From Trematomus loennbergii (taxonomy: Eukaryota; Chordata; Actinopteri; Perciformes; Nototheniidae): 64,000 nt of DNA. The stretch spans positions 124,001 through 188,000 of the forward strand of contig JAAOOA010000372.1 in NCBI GenBank assembly GCA_012861695.1. Direction: 5' to 3'. Made by a program: the position numbers and the translations under genes. Positions within the stretch are counted from its first letter, which is position 1. Every line of letters starts with the position of its first letter. Below are positions 12,742 to 25,600 of this stretch, piece by piece. The notes under the pieces are model-generated. The model did no database searches. It was not told where the DNA came from and saw only the letters and a program-made list of their open reading frames with translations.

Positions 12742-12832
12742 TGTTTGAGAACGAGAGGAGTTTAACCGAAGATGTGGTCAGTCTGAGGAATCTGCTTCTA
12801 CTGACAGAGCTCAGTGTGGGACAGAAACTGAG
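12741..12832 (+). CDS. ccdc18: ccdc18 coding exon 1
   Basis: The ATG is followed by codons reading MFENERSLTEDVVSLRNLLL and then TELSVGQKL. This aligns with the human N-terminus ([24 protein letters not shown]). The donor is GAG|GTGAGC; the exon is 92 nt and ends in phase 2. Confidence 0.88.
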
Positions 12833-15800
12833 GTGAGCAGCACACTGCATGACATGGACTCAGACACACAGTGAACCTGCTGCTAATGTCCACAACAGCA
12901 CTTATATCACTGAGAGAAACCACAGACACCAGTTCAGGATATTACAAAGAGTTTTCACGCATTCATTGTATATTTATGTAAGAGAATACTTAAAAAAAGT
13001 ATCCAACGTTGCACATTTGATGCTAGTGTGACAAGTTAATAATGGTTTACAGCAGATTTCCTTTCTGCAGAGCATACAAGATGATCACATTAATAAAACA
13101 ACAAAACAAGGAAAAACACAAGCAGTCACACAGAAAGGACAGATGGGCCCAAATCTCTAAAGTATTAATTGTGGTATAATAGGTCATTCAGGAATATTTC
13201 CCTAACAGATTACACAAACGTATGTTAATCAACTTGTCTGGTATTGACTTTAATTAGTTCAGTTAACCAATAATATGCATTTTTAGAATAAAAACCAGAT
13301 TTATAAGGCTTTGGTTAATCTTTACAAATGATTGTTTAGTGTTATAGGAAATTGTATTGTGATCTGTGTATGTCTTTTAATTTGTTGGTATTGTATTGTT
13401 ATTTCAGCCCCTGTTCATGACCCCATCATATGTTACCTTGAGACTTGAAATAATTGTAATTTGGTTTAATAAAAAAACAAAAACGTAATTAACTTAAAGT
13501 TTGTATTTATTTTGCAATAATATTTGATGTCTTTGACCAAAAACGATATGATTGGATAACTTGCAATATATTTCTGAAGCTATGCTTTCTGCCCTCCCAC
13601 TTCAGTTTGCTTTGTTTTCTTGTAACTTGTCTGTATATATTCATTTTAGTGAAGTGTATATTACAATACCATATTATTTCTGGTAAATTCATAAATAATT
13701 AGCCTAAACAACATAACCATTACGTAAAACCTGTTTTTGTATACACGTGTGAATTAAATATTTGATATTTTATTTATTTTTTTAGATCTTTAGTGCAAAA
13801 TGAACATGCATATCAACATATTTCCATATGTGCTTGTTATTATCAATTTAGACAAAGTAATTGTCTATAACGAAATCTTTATCTTTATACAATATCTATT
13901 CACAATTATCCAGATAATGGAATTCATCACAATGAATGTATTGTGAGTTTACATCGTCCAGTGTTGGAAAGAGAGTTATTGTTTTAAATCTAAATGTCAA
14001 ATGTATTTGAGTAGTTCTGATGCTGTGTTTGACTCCTCATCCTCCTCTCTTGATCCCCTTTTGTATATACATGCTCTACAGTCAGTCAGGAGGCCATGAA
14101 GACAGAGGGGAATGTGAGCAGAAGAGTCCTGAGCAGTGTGAGCACCTAACCCTCACCTACCTGCTGACCGAACCTGATGTTCCTCCATCCCAGTCGGGCT
14201 GTGTTTGCCAGGAGAGTCCTGTCAGTGGGACGGCTGAGAGACGTGCTGCTGCTGGCAGTCTCACCCCACCTTCCCCCATCTCTCAGGTAAGAAACACCAA
14301 ACTTGTGGGTGAAAGAATAACAAACGGCCATCAAGATATGCTGTACATTGCGTACGAACATTTTCATGTTACATATTGTATGAGTGCAAGCCGAGCGTAC
14401 AAAAAGTATAATTGGTCCCTCTAACGAAGAAATAGGTGGGTAGATATTAAACTTCTCTTCTGTGGGTTGTGTGGAATATATTTAAATGGGGTAATTTGAG
14501 ACGTTTGGTTTGAGTCACATGACAGATTCATATTTGACGAATTTGATTACTTTTGACCAAGTGTCAACTTTTGAGACTTGACAAAAAAGACTTCCTTAAA
14601 CTTTTCAAATAACCAGCAGAATCAGAAACGGGTTTATTGCCAGGTAGGTTCACACGTACGAGGAATTTGACTTGATGTCATGGTGCATACATAACATTTA
14701 AAACAACATTTTTTTAAAAGTACACAGATAGCGAACTATATTAAGAACACTGTAAAAAAGTATAGATAGATAGCAATAAAATAAAGCAGTAATTTACAGC
14801 GAAATAGAATGCAGTGAATTATAGAATATGAAATATGTGCAGTAAGCAATATTTGAACAATATTTGAACATTGTGTGCATTAATGTAATGCATAGAGTCT
14901 GCGTTGTGGCTGAGGTAAAGTGTCAGTGGGGGGGCTGGGCCTTGTTTAAGAGGCCGGTAGCGGAGGGGAAGAAACTGTTCAGGTGGCGAGAGGTTTTGGT
15001 CCTGATGGAGCGCAGCCTCCTGCCAGAGGGGAGGGGGGTGAACAGTTTGTGTCCAGGGTGGGAGGGGTCGGCCACTATCTTCCCTGCCCGCCGCAGCAGG
15101 GGGCAATTTATTATTTATTTGCAAAAAAAGAAGTCTATGAGAAAATTAGCCTCCTTCACACTTGATTTATGAACTCGGTGAACATTTAGGTAATTTGCTC
15201 ATTGTCTCGATTACATGATGTTAATATTTTAAACTGTTAAACCTATTATTACCACACAGGGTATTGTCTGTGTTTTTGTCTACAACTTTTATAGAACAGT
15301 GAGTTTTCTATTCATGAAAGTTAGTTGTAACATTAAAGCCGGCTCAAACTGTCCGGTTCAGCGTGAGATTGTACTTAGACACTACTTCTTGTCTCATTTG
15401 GGTTTGTGAAACCAAGAAAATGCCCAACTCAAGGGTTCAAAACAGCAGTCCACACACATAGCTGATATCACGGTGACTACTTCCATTTTTTATATACAGC
15501 CAATGCTTGAGAAAATCAACATGAGGCATAAAAAGTACATCCTTTCAAACTGCAACACATGTCTCATCCACACTTGTGTTCTCTCTTCCCCCTCAGTGTG
15601 CCTCATTCAAGTCAGTAGAGATGGAGTCTTTTTCTGCGAGGCTGCGTCAGGAGAACGCCTGTCTGAGCGTGCAGGATGAACAGATGCAGCTCATCAGCGA
15701 CCTCGATGCCATGCAGTATGAACTGTCCTCCTCCAGGTCTCAGGTGTGGTGATAATCCCTGAATGGAGGTGCTGAAATCTTCTAATGGTCTATGTTGTGC

Positions 15801-18800
15801 TTTATAGCATATAGATACATGGATGGATGTTAAATGTCACATTTAATCACTTTATTTGCCCTATTTACAATATCTCTTACATAAAGGCAATATTCAATAT
15901 AGGCTCTAAATGTGGGGATTTACATGGACAGATGGATGGGTCCGCATTGGGAGAAAGAAAGGTGTTTAAGCAGGCAGCAGCAGGTTATCAAGGCATTGCA
16001 CACAATGAAAAATACACAGTAAATATATCATTATGACCAGTAGAATGGTGTGTGTATATACTACATTCTATATAAACGATAGGTAATATAAGTTGTAAAG
16101 AAATCAGAAAAAACCTTGGATTCTTTATACGCTAGTAAATTATGCAGTTTTATTTATTTTCTGTTTTATAAGAGTTCGTAGTTTCAGTGTTTTGTTGCAA
16201 AATACATTGCTCCATTGACTCTTCACATGAAATGTCAAGGCACAACAACGAGAGCATAACGAAGTTACAGATGTGTGATGAGTACAACTGTAAATAAATA
16301 TCCTGTGTGTTGTTGTTTGTTGTTTTTTAGGACCGCCTCAGAGGCCCCAGGCTGGGGGTTAAGAGCAGTTTGGCAGCCATGAGTGAGCAGATTCGTCAGC
16401 TTCAAGCAGAGCTGGAGACTCAAACTGCACAACTAAAGTAACCCCCCCCCCTCAACACAGATTACTGTCGCTGTTTATGTAACTGACAATTGCATGCCTA
16501 TTTCTACACACTGGATACCGAATTGATGTTAAAACTATAAACCTTCCCAAATCCTTAAATACGATTTTCTTTTTTTCATTGAGTACTTCAATTATGTAAA
16601 ATGTGTTCAACACTTTTTAAACCTAGAGAAATCTGTAATTGAACCAAGGTGATGCTGCATTTCATTTGGTTGACTGCATTAGAAACCTACCCTTTTGGCG
16701 CATGTGTGTTGTCTACTGTCAGAAGCATTCCTCCATTGTCTTTTTATCCAGGTTAACCACATTTTGAACAATACCATGTTTGATCTTGGTTGTTTGTATA
16801 TATTTGAACCTGGTGAATAGTTTTAGTCATCAGACACCTCGGAACATAATCACAAAAAAATGAAAAGACAGAAAAGATCTAAGAAATCAATTCTAGCAAG
16901 GATTCCTAGCTAAGGATGTACTTTAGGAGACTTCTCTGAGCAACTCTAAGCAAGAAAGAGACAGACATATGAAAGCTAGTGAGCAGGCTTTGCTGACTTG
17001 GTTCCTAGGTAGGGTTTATCAATAGTAACGGTGGAAATGTCTCAGCTCTCATACATTTGTGTGATTGCTGGACACGCATCATTGGTTGGCATGCAAATCT
17101 GTAAACCAGCTCACGCTTTTTATATTTTTTGTGTGTTGTGATCTCTTACACTCTTAAATAGTTATTGCGTTCGGCAGTAGATGTGGGAGATATACCACAA
17201 ACATGAATACAAAAGTGTTCAAATAGAGAATATGTCTCCTACCTCCTTTGTTGCCATTTTATCTGCTTAAGTAACTCTTCTTTAAAGACCTCCACCCTGC
17301 TCGTCACAATTGTTCACCTAAGAATCTTTAGGGCTAAGATGCTTTCTGGATATCTTTTATATTCTCCAGGAACTAGTCTTAACTATAAGTGAATATTTTT
17401 AGAAATGTCATAAAACTTTATTTCCTCGAATTTTGTAATCAACTGATCAACTCTGAAGCCTCGTGAATACGGCTCCAGATGAGTTTGTTACAGAGGAGGT
17501 GCATCATTCCCAGTAAAAAACCTCCTGAACAATACAACAATATGTAACCTGGAGAATCTAATAACAAACTCCCATGATCCTAGGCTCCTAAAAACTGCCC
17601 CCAAATTCTCTCCTTTTTATTGTTATAAATACCTTCACAGAAGGGGCCTTCTGTGGCAGAACATGTACAAATGGTGCATTTAAAGTAATGTAATGTGCTC
17701 TTGGGAACAGTTAGTCATTCATAACACTACAATTGTCCATATATACCCTTGATGTATTCCTGTAAATACTCTAATTAGGCATGCTTGAAGTGGCTTTCAA
17801 TTATTTCCATTTTATCTTTAAATTATACTGTTCACTTAACCTCCTATCAAACCTATCTTTAATATCCTGTGCCGTGTGTTTCCAGGGCAACAGAGCTGAG
17901 GGCAGACTGCAGTCAGGAAGCAGCCGCCCACAGTGACATATTGGTGGCGAATCTCACGGAGGACGTGAGCGCGCTCAGAGAAGAGCTGGACACCAAGACA
18001 GCTCTGTGCAAACGGTGATTCTTTGAACTTTGTCTGGGTACCGCACAGTTTCATTTTATTACAGTACAGATCACAGTTCTTACGTTTTGGGAAATTACAT
18101 AAACCTCAAATGTATCTGCAACACTATGGTTTTTCTCATAACTAGTGGTACCTGTTGTTTTGACGTTTTTTAATTTTTAATTGAACTAAATGAAGGGACA
18201 TACTAGGATCTCAAGTTGAAAAAAATCCCATACTCTATTGATATTTCTGATTGACTTTTCCATTAGTTATTGTTAGAGTTTTTGTTAATGACCTTTTCTC
18301 TCTCTCATCCCTTACAGGGCTGAGCAACAAAGGAACCAAGCACTTCAAAATGCAGAGAAACTCAAAGAAGCCTTCAAAGAGTATAGGGCTACTGTTTCTA
18401 TAAAATTTCAGAGGGTAAACATTATTTATTTTAATGGTTTAATTATTAAAGGGGCCCTTTTACTCATTGTCAGGTTCATATCAGTATGTAGTGTCTCTAC
18501 ATGTCTCCATGCTTTAATGTTCAGAAAGCTCTTTATTTTTCTCATACTGTCTGTGCTGCAGCACCTCTTTTCACCCTCTGTCTGAAACCAGAGCCCAGTC
18601 TGCTCTGATTGGTTAGCTGGTTGCTCTGTGTGACTGTGACGTCGACCGCTTAGAGATGTCCCGCCCCTTAGCCTATCAATACAATGTGTTGGAGCACTAG
18701 CCAATAGAAGCGCAAGTGTTACATAGTGATGTCACTATGTTATGATAGCAAACAAAGTAGTCCAATGAAGGCGTTTCAGGCAGGGGGGAGAGTGTGTGAG

Positions 18801-21800
18801 AGAGAAACTCCCTCTGGAGGGAACACAGGGATTTTAGCCTTTGCAGACCATTTACATGCACACAAACCTATAGAACAGACTACAGGTAAGGAAAAACCAC
18901 AAAAAGCATAATAGGGCCTCTTTAAAGAACAGTATATTCATATATATATTTTAATATATATATATATTTTTTAAATTACTGCATTAATGTTCCACATTAA
19001 TGCCAAAAATGCCTTTCCTTCTTTGTGTTTTCAAGGTGATGGAGAGTGAGAGCAAACTGAAAGAGAGTCTCATTGAGTGTGACAGAGAGAAGGAGCAGTT
19101 GGAGGTGAAGTGCTCTCTGTTGGAGAGGGGAAAGGTCGAACAGAGTCAGACAATCTGGTACGTAACCTTATTTTATGTTTGTAGAAACAGAAAAACATAG
19201 GTGGCTTTCTGACCTTTTGTCATTATCAGTCAAATCTTTGAGAAAAAAAAGCTTTGATTTGCTTGCTAACACATTCTATCCCCAATGACCCCCTGTCTGC
19301 CTGCAGCCAGCTGACGGAGGAGGCGCGGCAGGCCAGGTCTGCAGCTGCTGGCCTGCAGGCTCAGCTGGAGGAGGCCGGACGAAAGGCCTTACACCTGGAA
19401 CGGCAGCTAACGGAGCGGGGCGCTGAGTTCAGGGAGCTGGCCTCTCTGCGAACAGATCTGGAGAACCTGCGAACTCTGACCCAGAGGCAGGAGCAGAGCC
19501 TGGTCCAGAGCCAGAGGGAGGCCCAGCAGAGCCAGAGGGAGGCCCAGCAGAGGGAGGCGGAGCTGGCCGGCCTGGAGGCCACGCTGACCCTGCTGCATCT
19601 ACGAGAGGTCCTCTCCACTATACACAAATCACAGTGTTGTTTGTGACCTAATGTCCCATGATTCTGTGAAGTCTGCAACAGTGACCTAATGGTTACATCA
19701 TGAGCTATTTGCTTTGGTGTACCAGTCCAAAACTAGTTGCTATATTAACAGGGTTGGGAGGGTTACTTTCAAAATGTAATCTGTTACAATTACTCAATAC
19801 CTGTTCAAAAGAAAGAAGTAATCAGTAACCTAATCTATCAAAATAGTATTGAGTATCACAATATAAAAGTAATGTAATCTGATTGCTTTCCGTTACTTTT
19901 GGATTACCTCAATGTCAAATGCATTGCAAATAAATACAAGAGAAGATAAATATCAATAAGATGTTTTTTACTTAAGTGTTTTAAGTAACACAACAGAACC
20001 TTAGAAAAGAAGACATTTTGTATCAAAAATGTGTCCTCTTATATTTTATGTTTACAGAATAGTATAGTTGACAAATGCTGTTTTATTTAACACATTAATT
20101 AAAAGCAAACACAGTATTTTTGTTTTATAAATCAGGTGTCCACATTAAAATAAATAAAAGTAGCATAAATGTAAAGCTAAAATAAATTCAGACAGTATAT
20201 CTTCCTATAATATATCATTCTTTATCATAAAACGCATTATACCTGATAATCCTGCTAGTAGTCCCCATTTAAAAAAAATGTAACAGTAATCTGATTACTC
20301 CTTTTTTTTTATGTTATTGTAATGGAATACAGTGATAATTTTTTTGAATGCTGATGACCTAATCTCGTTACATGAAATCCGTTAAGCCTGTATTTTTATC
20401 ACTAAGGATGTTCACTATTGTCTAATATTGTTTCTTTTTATTTCAGGGTGTGGTGGGGACGCTGTGTGTCAGGCCCTGCATGCTTCCCCAGTGGACTATT
20501 CAGGAACTGCACACCTACTGAATCTGAAGCCAGGTATGCCGAGACCTCGGAGTTATCATGTCAGTTAACTGAGATGTGAAGTTTTCTGGGCATTTGAAGA
20601 CTCTGCCTCCCCTTGCAAGGTCCTTTTAAATGACACTATATACACCACTTTTCATGGAGTAAGAATGAGAAGCTCATTCTGCATACCTTTTGCTCATGAG
20701 GTGAAAGCAGAGGTGGAAGCAGTAGAATAAGTATTGTACTTGAGTAAAAGTAGAAGTACTCAGATCTTGTACTTGAGTAAAAGTAGAAGTACCAGAGTGT
20801 AGGAATACTCTGTTACAGTAAAAGTCCTGCATTCAAAATGTTCCTCAAGTAAAAGTAGAAAAGTTCTCATCAAAATATAGTTAAACAGTAAAAGTAGTGA
20901 TTGTGCAGATTGGTCCATTTCAGAATAATATATATGATATGTTTTCTAATGATTGATCATGAAAGTGTTCTCAAAGCTGGTAAAGGTGCAGCTAGTTTGA
21001 ATGACTTTGTATACTGCAGGGTAGCTTGTGAATTTACTCCAGGTGGAACTAAAGTCTGATTTAACACTTGATTATATTTCACATCATTCATCCACATCTG
21101 TAAAGTAACTAAAGGTATTAAATACATGTAGTGGAGTAAAAGTACACCTTTTACCTCTGAATTGTGGAGTAGAAGTACTAAGTAGCATAAAATAAAAGTA
21201 TCTCAAATAGTACTTAAGTACATTACTTGAGTAAATGTATTTAGTCACCTCTAGGGGAAAGAATGAAACTATTTAAATCTTGCATGGTAATTAAAGGTGT
21301 AATATGTTAAATGTGTGTAAACATGACTAGACCCAAGTTATATTTTTTATACATTTAAGTATTTACATTTCCATTCCCCCTCCTGTTTCAAACATCTTTC
21401 AAACCTATAATCATTTTATTGTAATCAAGGTCAATGAATTTCAATTTGTTTTCAATCTTAGTCATTTGAACTAACTGTACTATTTTATTAAAATGAAGGA
21501 TGATAGTAATCGGACGTCTGATTATTACAAATACAACAGAGAAAAAAGCTTATCGAGCGCCTCCAACCTACAATTTCGCCTTACCTTGTAAATTAAAATA
21601 GATTTTTGTTGTTAAAATGTGAAAGTAGAAAAAAATTGCATATATAATTTTTTTATAAAGAGTAATTCCTGTCCTCTCTTCCCCGTGGCCCCCCTGGCAG
21701 GTGAAGGCTACCAGCAGCTGCTGCGCGCCCTGCAGCTGATGGAAGCAGAGCGGAGCAGACAGAGCAGCCTGGTGGAGCGGCTGCAGGAGCGTCTCAGCAG

Positions 21801-22575
21801 GTCCCAGGAGGAGACCTCCACCCTGCAGAGCGCCATGGCCCAGAGAGCCTCCCACTACCAGAGCCTCCACTCAGAGCTGCTGGACAGAGTCAGCCACACC
21901 ACCGACAAAGAGAAGGAGGTGAGGTTTCAGGTCCTCTCTGTCATCCTCTTCATAATTTTTTTGATGTATTTTACTGTATCCAGACCCGTATTATATTAAA
22001 CATGGGTCTACCACATAAAAATAAAATGTTCCTGTCAATTTGTAGGTAAAGGGAGCTATACAATGTCTAAATAAGTTTCCCTGGGGTTCTTTGAATCTCA
22101 GATTTGAGTGCACGGACGCCACCCTCTCAGCAGGGCACAACTTTAGTGACAGACTAAATATAAGTCACTAGTCAAGGTCAGATATCTTACTGACTCTAAA
22201 TATAAGAAAAACAATGTTTTAAGGTAAGGGGATCTTCAAACTTTTGCACGTAGCCTGATTTCCCAAATCCAGTCACTATTATTTCAGAGCATTGATAATA
22301 CAAATAGCAAATTTACGATCACTCGTTTGTTATTTTTCATGGATTTCACAAAAGCCATCTCGGCCATGAAAAATAAGCATATTGTCAATATAAAAAAAAG
22401 GTTAGAGCCGATTATAGGTTCTTACTCATTGTTTTTATCTCTGTTTTACTCTAGTTGAAAAGAAAAAGTGCACGTGTGGCTGCGCTGGAGAAACAGCTAG
22501 AGGAGAAGACCTCTGCTTACAGTCAGGCTGCTCTGACCAACACCGAGCTGGAGAATCAGCTACTGGTAACACACG

Positions 22576-22631
<56 letters not shown>

Positions 22632-25600
22632 AAGCCTTCCTTTCACGCCTCCAGCACATTTTGTTTGAATTTGACACAAATGGCCTCCGGGCCAAAGGTC
22701 AAGCTCACAAAACACAATCGGGCCATTCCTCATGCATGCTAAGTTATGACAATTTAGCACACATTCCTAATAGCATTATTAGAGAGGATGAAGTGATACA
22801 TATATATTGGCTCCACATGGATGTAAACTGCAGCTTTTTGTATTAATGGTTTTGTTGACTCTTGTATGTATGTTTTATAAAAATATACATACAAGGTCTT
22901 TGAAAACAATCTGTCGATCTTAATGTGTTTTTTACATGACACAGGTTATCATTTAAACATGCTAAATGTATTCTCTAACGCCACCATTTACATTTTTTGC
23001 CGAAAAAACGTTGTTATTTAGTGTCTTTCTTTTTGTAATTACAGGAGAAAAAGGCCACTGTTCAGCATTACCAGTCAATGATGAGTAAAAAGCAGAAGGA
23101 GCACCAGCAGTCTTTGGAGAACTGTAAAAATTCTCAATCGCACCAACTGACTGAGCATCAGCACAGAATAGAAATGGTGATCTACTTCTCCACTCTGCAG
23201 CCCCCCCACACCCCACCTGATTCTGTTTCATTCATCACTTTATTTGTTCAACCCATCTATGTTTAGTCGGCTACATTTCCACCTATAAACTCTGTATTTC
23301 CTGTCCTCTGCAGCTTCAGCTGTGTGTGGAGGAGGCTGAGACTCGGGTGTTGGAGATGGAGCAGAATCTAAGCTCGGTCCAGACGGAGAGAGACGAGGCT
23401 CAGGAAGTGGCTCTCCTGCTGCAGAGCTCTGTGGAACAACTCACACAGGTCAGGACAGTCTTACACTATGTAGAAGCATATCTGTGCATTTCCACCTTCT
23501 CTGGGGCAAGCACAGGAACCATTTCAGATTAAGCTACAACTACTTTGACCCTTGTGCCTCACTAGGAAATGTTTGTCTTTTTCATCTTTGGATAACTTTG
23601 GCTTAATGCATATGGCATAGATTCTGGTCTGGTTTTCATTTCAATTTATTTTAATTTAGGATTCTTTACCTTAGCTAAAGTTCAATAAAGTGTGTATTCA
23701 AAATACAAACACTTACAAAAGACCCTTAACCTGTTAAGCCAGAGAGCCCCCGGTACAGGGGCTGCGGTTTTTTTTCTTCACAAAACTGTGTCTCAGGGCT
23801 TCTTAACATTTAAAAACCTATTAATGTGTCATACCCACTTAACGGGAAGAAACTCAGCTAACTGACGATACGAACCATTTTTACCGAAACAAAGCACAAG
23901 TCTCACAAGAAGCGTCTAAATGAGCCCTGAGCGAAAAAATGCTAACACACTTAGCACACTCTCACGGTGGTTAATCCAATGTGTCTGTGTCACTTTGAAA
24001 TGATTACTGATAATCCATCAGCAATAAACCTAGTTTTCAGATTTCAGAGCGTAAAATAGCTTTCGACTGCGTGCGCATAGCTTTCACTTCTCAATGGTAA
24101 CGTGTGTGTGTATATGGAACTTTCCCTTCAATTCTATTGGCTCTAACGGTTTCAAAGAGATGTCAATCATCAAAATCGACCAATGGGTTCCAGAGAAACG
24201 GCAAATACACCCACATCCACCCAAATGACCCCAAAGGTGTTTTTTTTGGCTAAACCTCTCTAAAAAGGTCAAATGTCACTTGTTTTGCATCAATCTTGAT
24301 ACAGGGTACTTATTATATGTTATAGTTTGGATTCCTAAAGCTTTTAGTCTACTATCCCATCATTCAAGGGTGGTTTTCACCATAAGCAATGTTTTTATTT
24401 TGGACGGACACTATCATTTACATTTTTTTACTATGTTCAATCTGAATTTACTTTAAAATAAAAAAAATCTATATTGATTCTGACTTTTCTACATCCAACT
24501 CACAGGTTTATCATTGCTTTGAGAAAAAAGATTATTAATTTACCCCTTTTAGAAGTGAAGATATAGTCATTTGTTCTGGGAATGTCATTTTCGAGCCTGA
24601 GACCTGAAAAACAGGCTCGGGGCTTAACTGGTCCAAAATGTCACCAAAATGTTTTATCCCACGGCCATTACATCATACAATCATACATTGTAATATATCA
24701 AGCTTTCCATCTGAAGCAAGGGCTTCAAAACAATAGTTTTGAATAATTTCAAGCATATGTAGCCATCTTTTGTCCTATGGGACAAAAACATGATATTTTG
24801 GGGTTTTCTGAAGCACTTGTCTTATGGACCAATGGGCTTTTAAGAGTTAAAATAGTGATATTGAATGAAAATGTGAAAGTTAAAATAAGGACTGAAGTTG
24901 GTTGAAAGATGTTACTTTTTCATCCAGGTGTTTTCTATTTGTTTTGATTGAATTACAGCAGAGGCAGGATGAAGTGCAACACAACGAGGAGTTGCTGAAG
25001 AGTTTGGAAGAGCAGGCGACTCAGTCTGCCACCAAGGTTTGCACAAAGACATGTTACCAAAGACAAGATTAAAAGGGCCAGTGTTTAGAATTTAGGGGAT
25101 CTATTGGCAGAAATGGAAAACACTATGCTATGTTTGTATTTGTGTACACTCACCAAGAGTCCTGGTGCTGTCTTTAGCTTAGATAGGGCCCTTTATATCT
25201 GCATATGGAGCAGGTCCTCTTCACAGAGTCTGCCATGTTTCTACAGTAGCTCAGAACGGACAAACCAATCACACTCCAGAGAGGTCTTTTCACGTGTATA
25301 CGGTACCTAAAGGCCAATTCTCTACACGTCTAGAAAGGGAAGGGTGAGCGGAGGATCCAGTTGGTTACACTCTGCGACCTTGCTGCACAATGCCACTTCA
25401 TTTTACACACTGGACCTTTTCAATGATCCATCTGGTATATTTAATGAATTCCAGCATAAACACTTGTAAGCACCTTCCATGTGTTTGTACATCAGGTGAG
25501 TGAACTGCAGACGTCTCTGTCAGAGTGCAGAGAGGAGCTGGTCTTCTACCTGCAGCAGATGGAGGAGGTGACGAAGAACTATGAGAGTGAGCTGCAGAAG

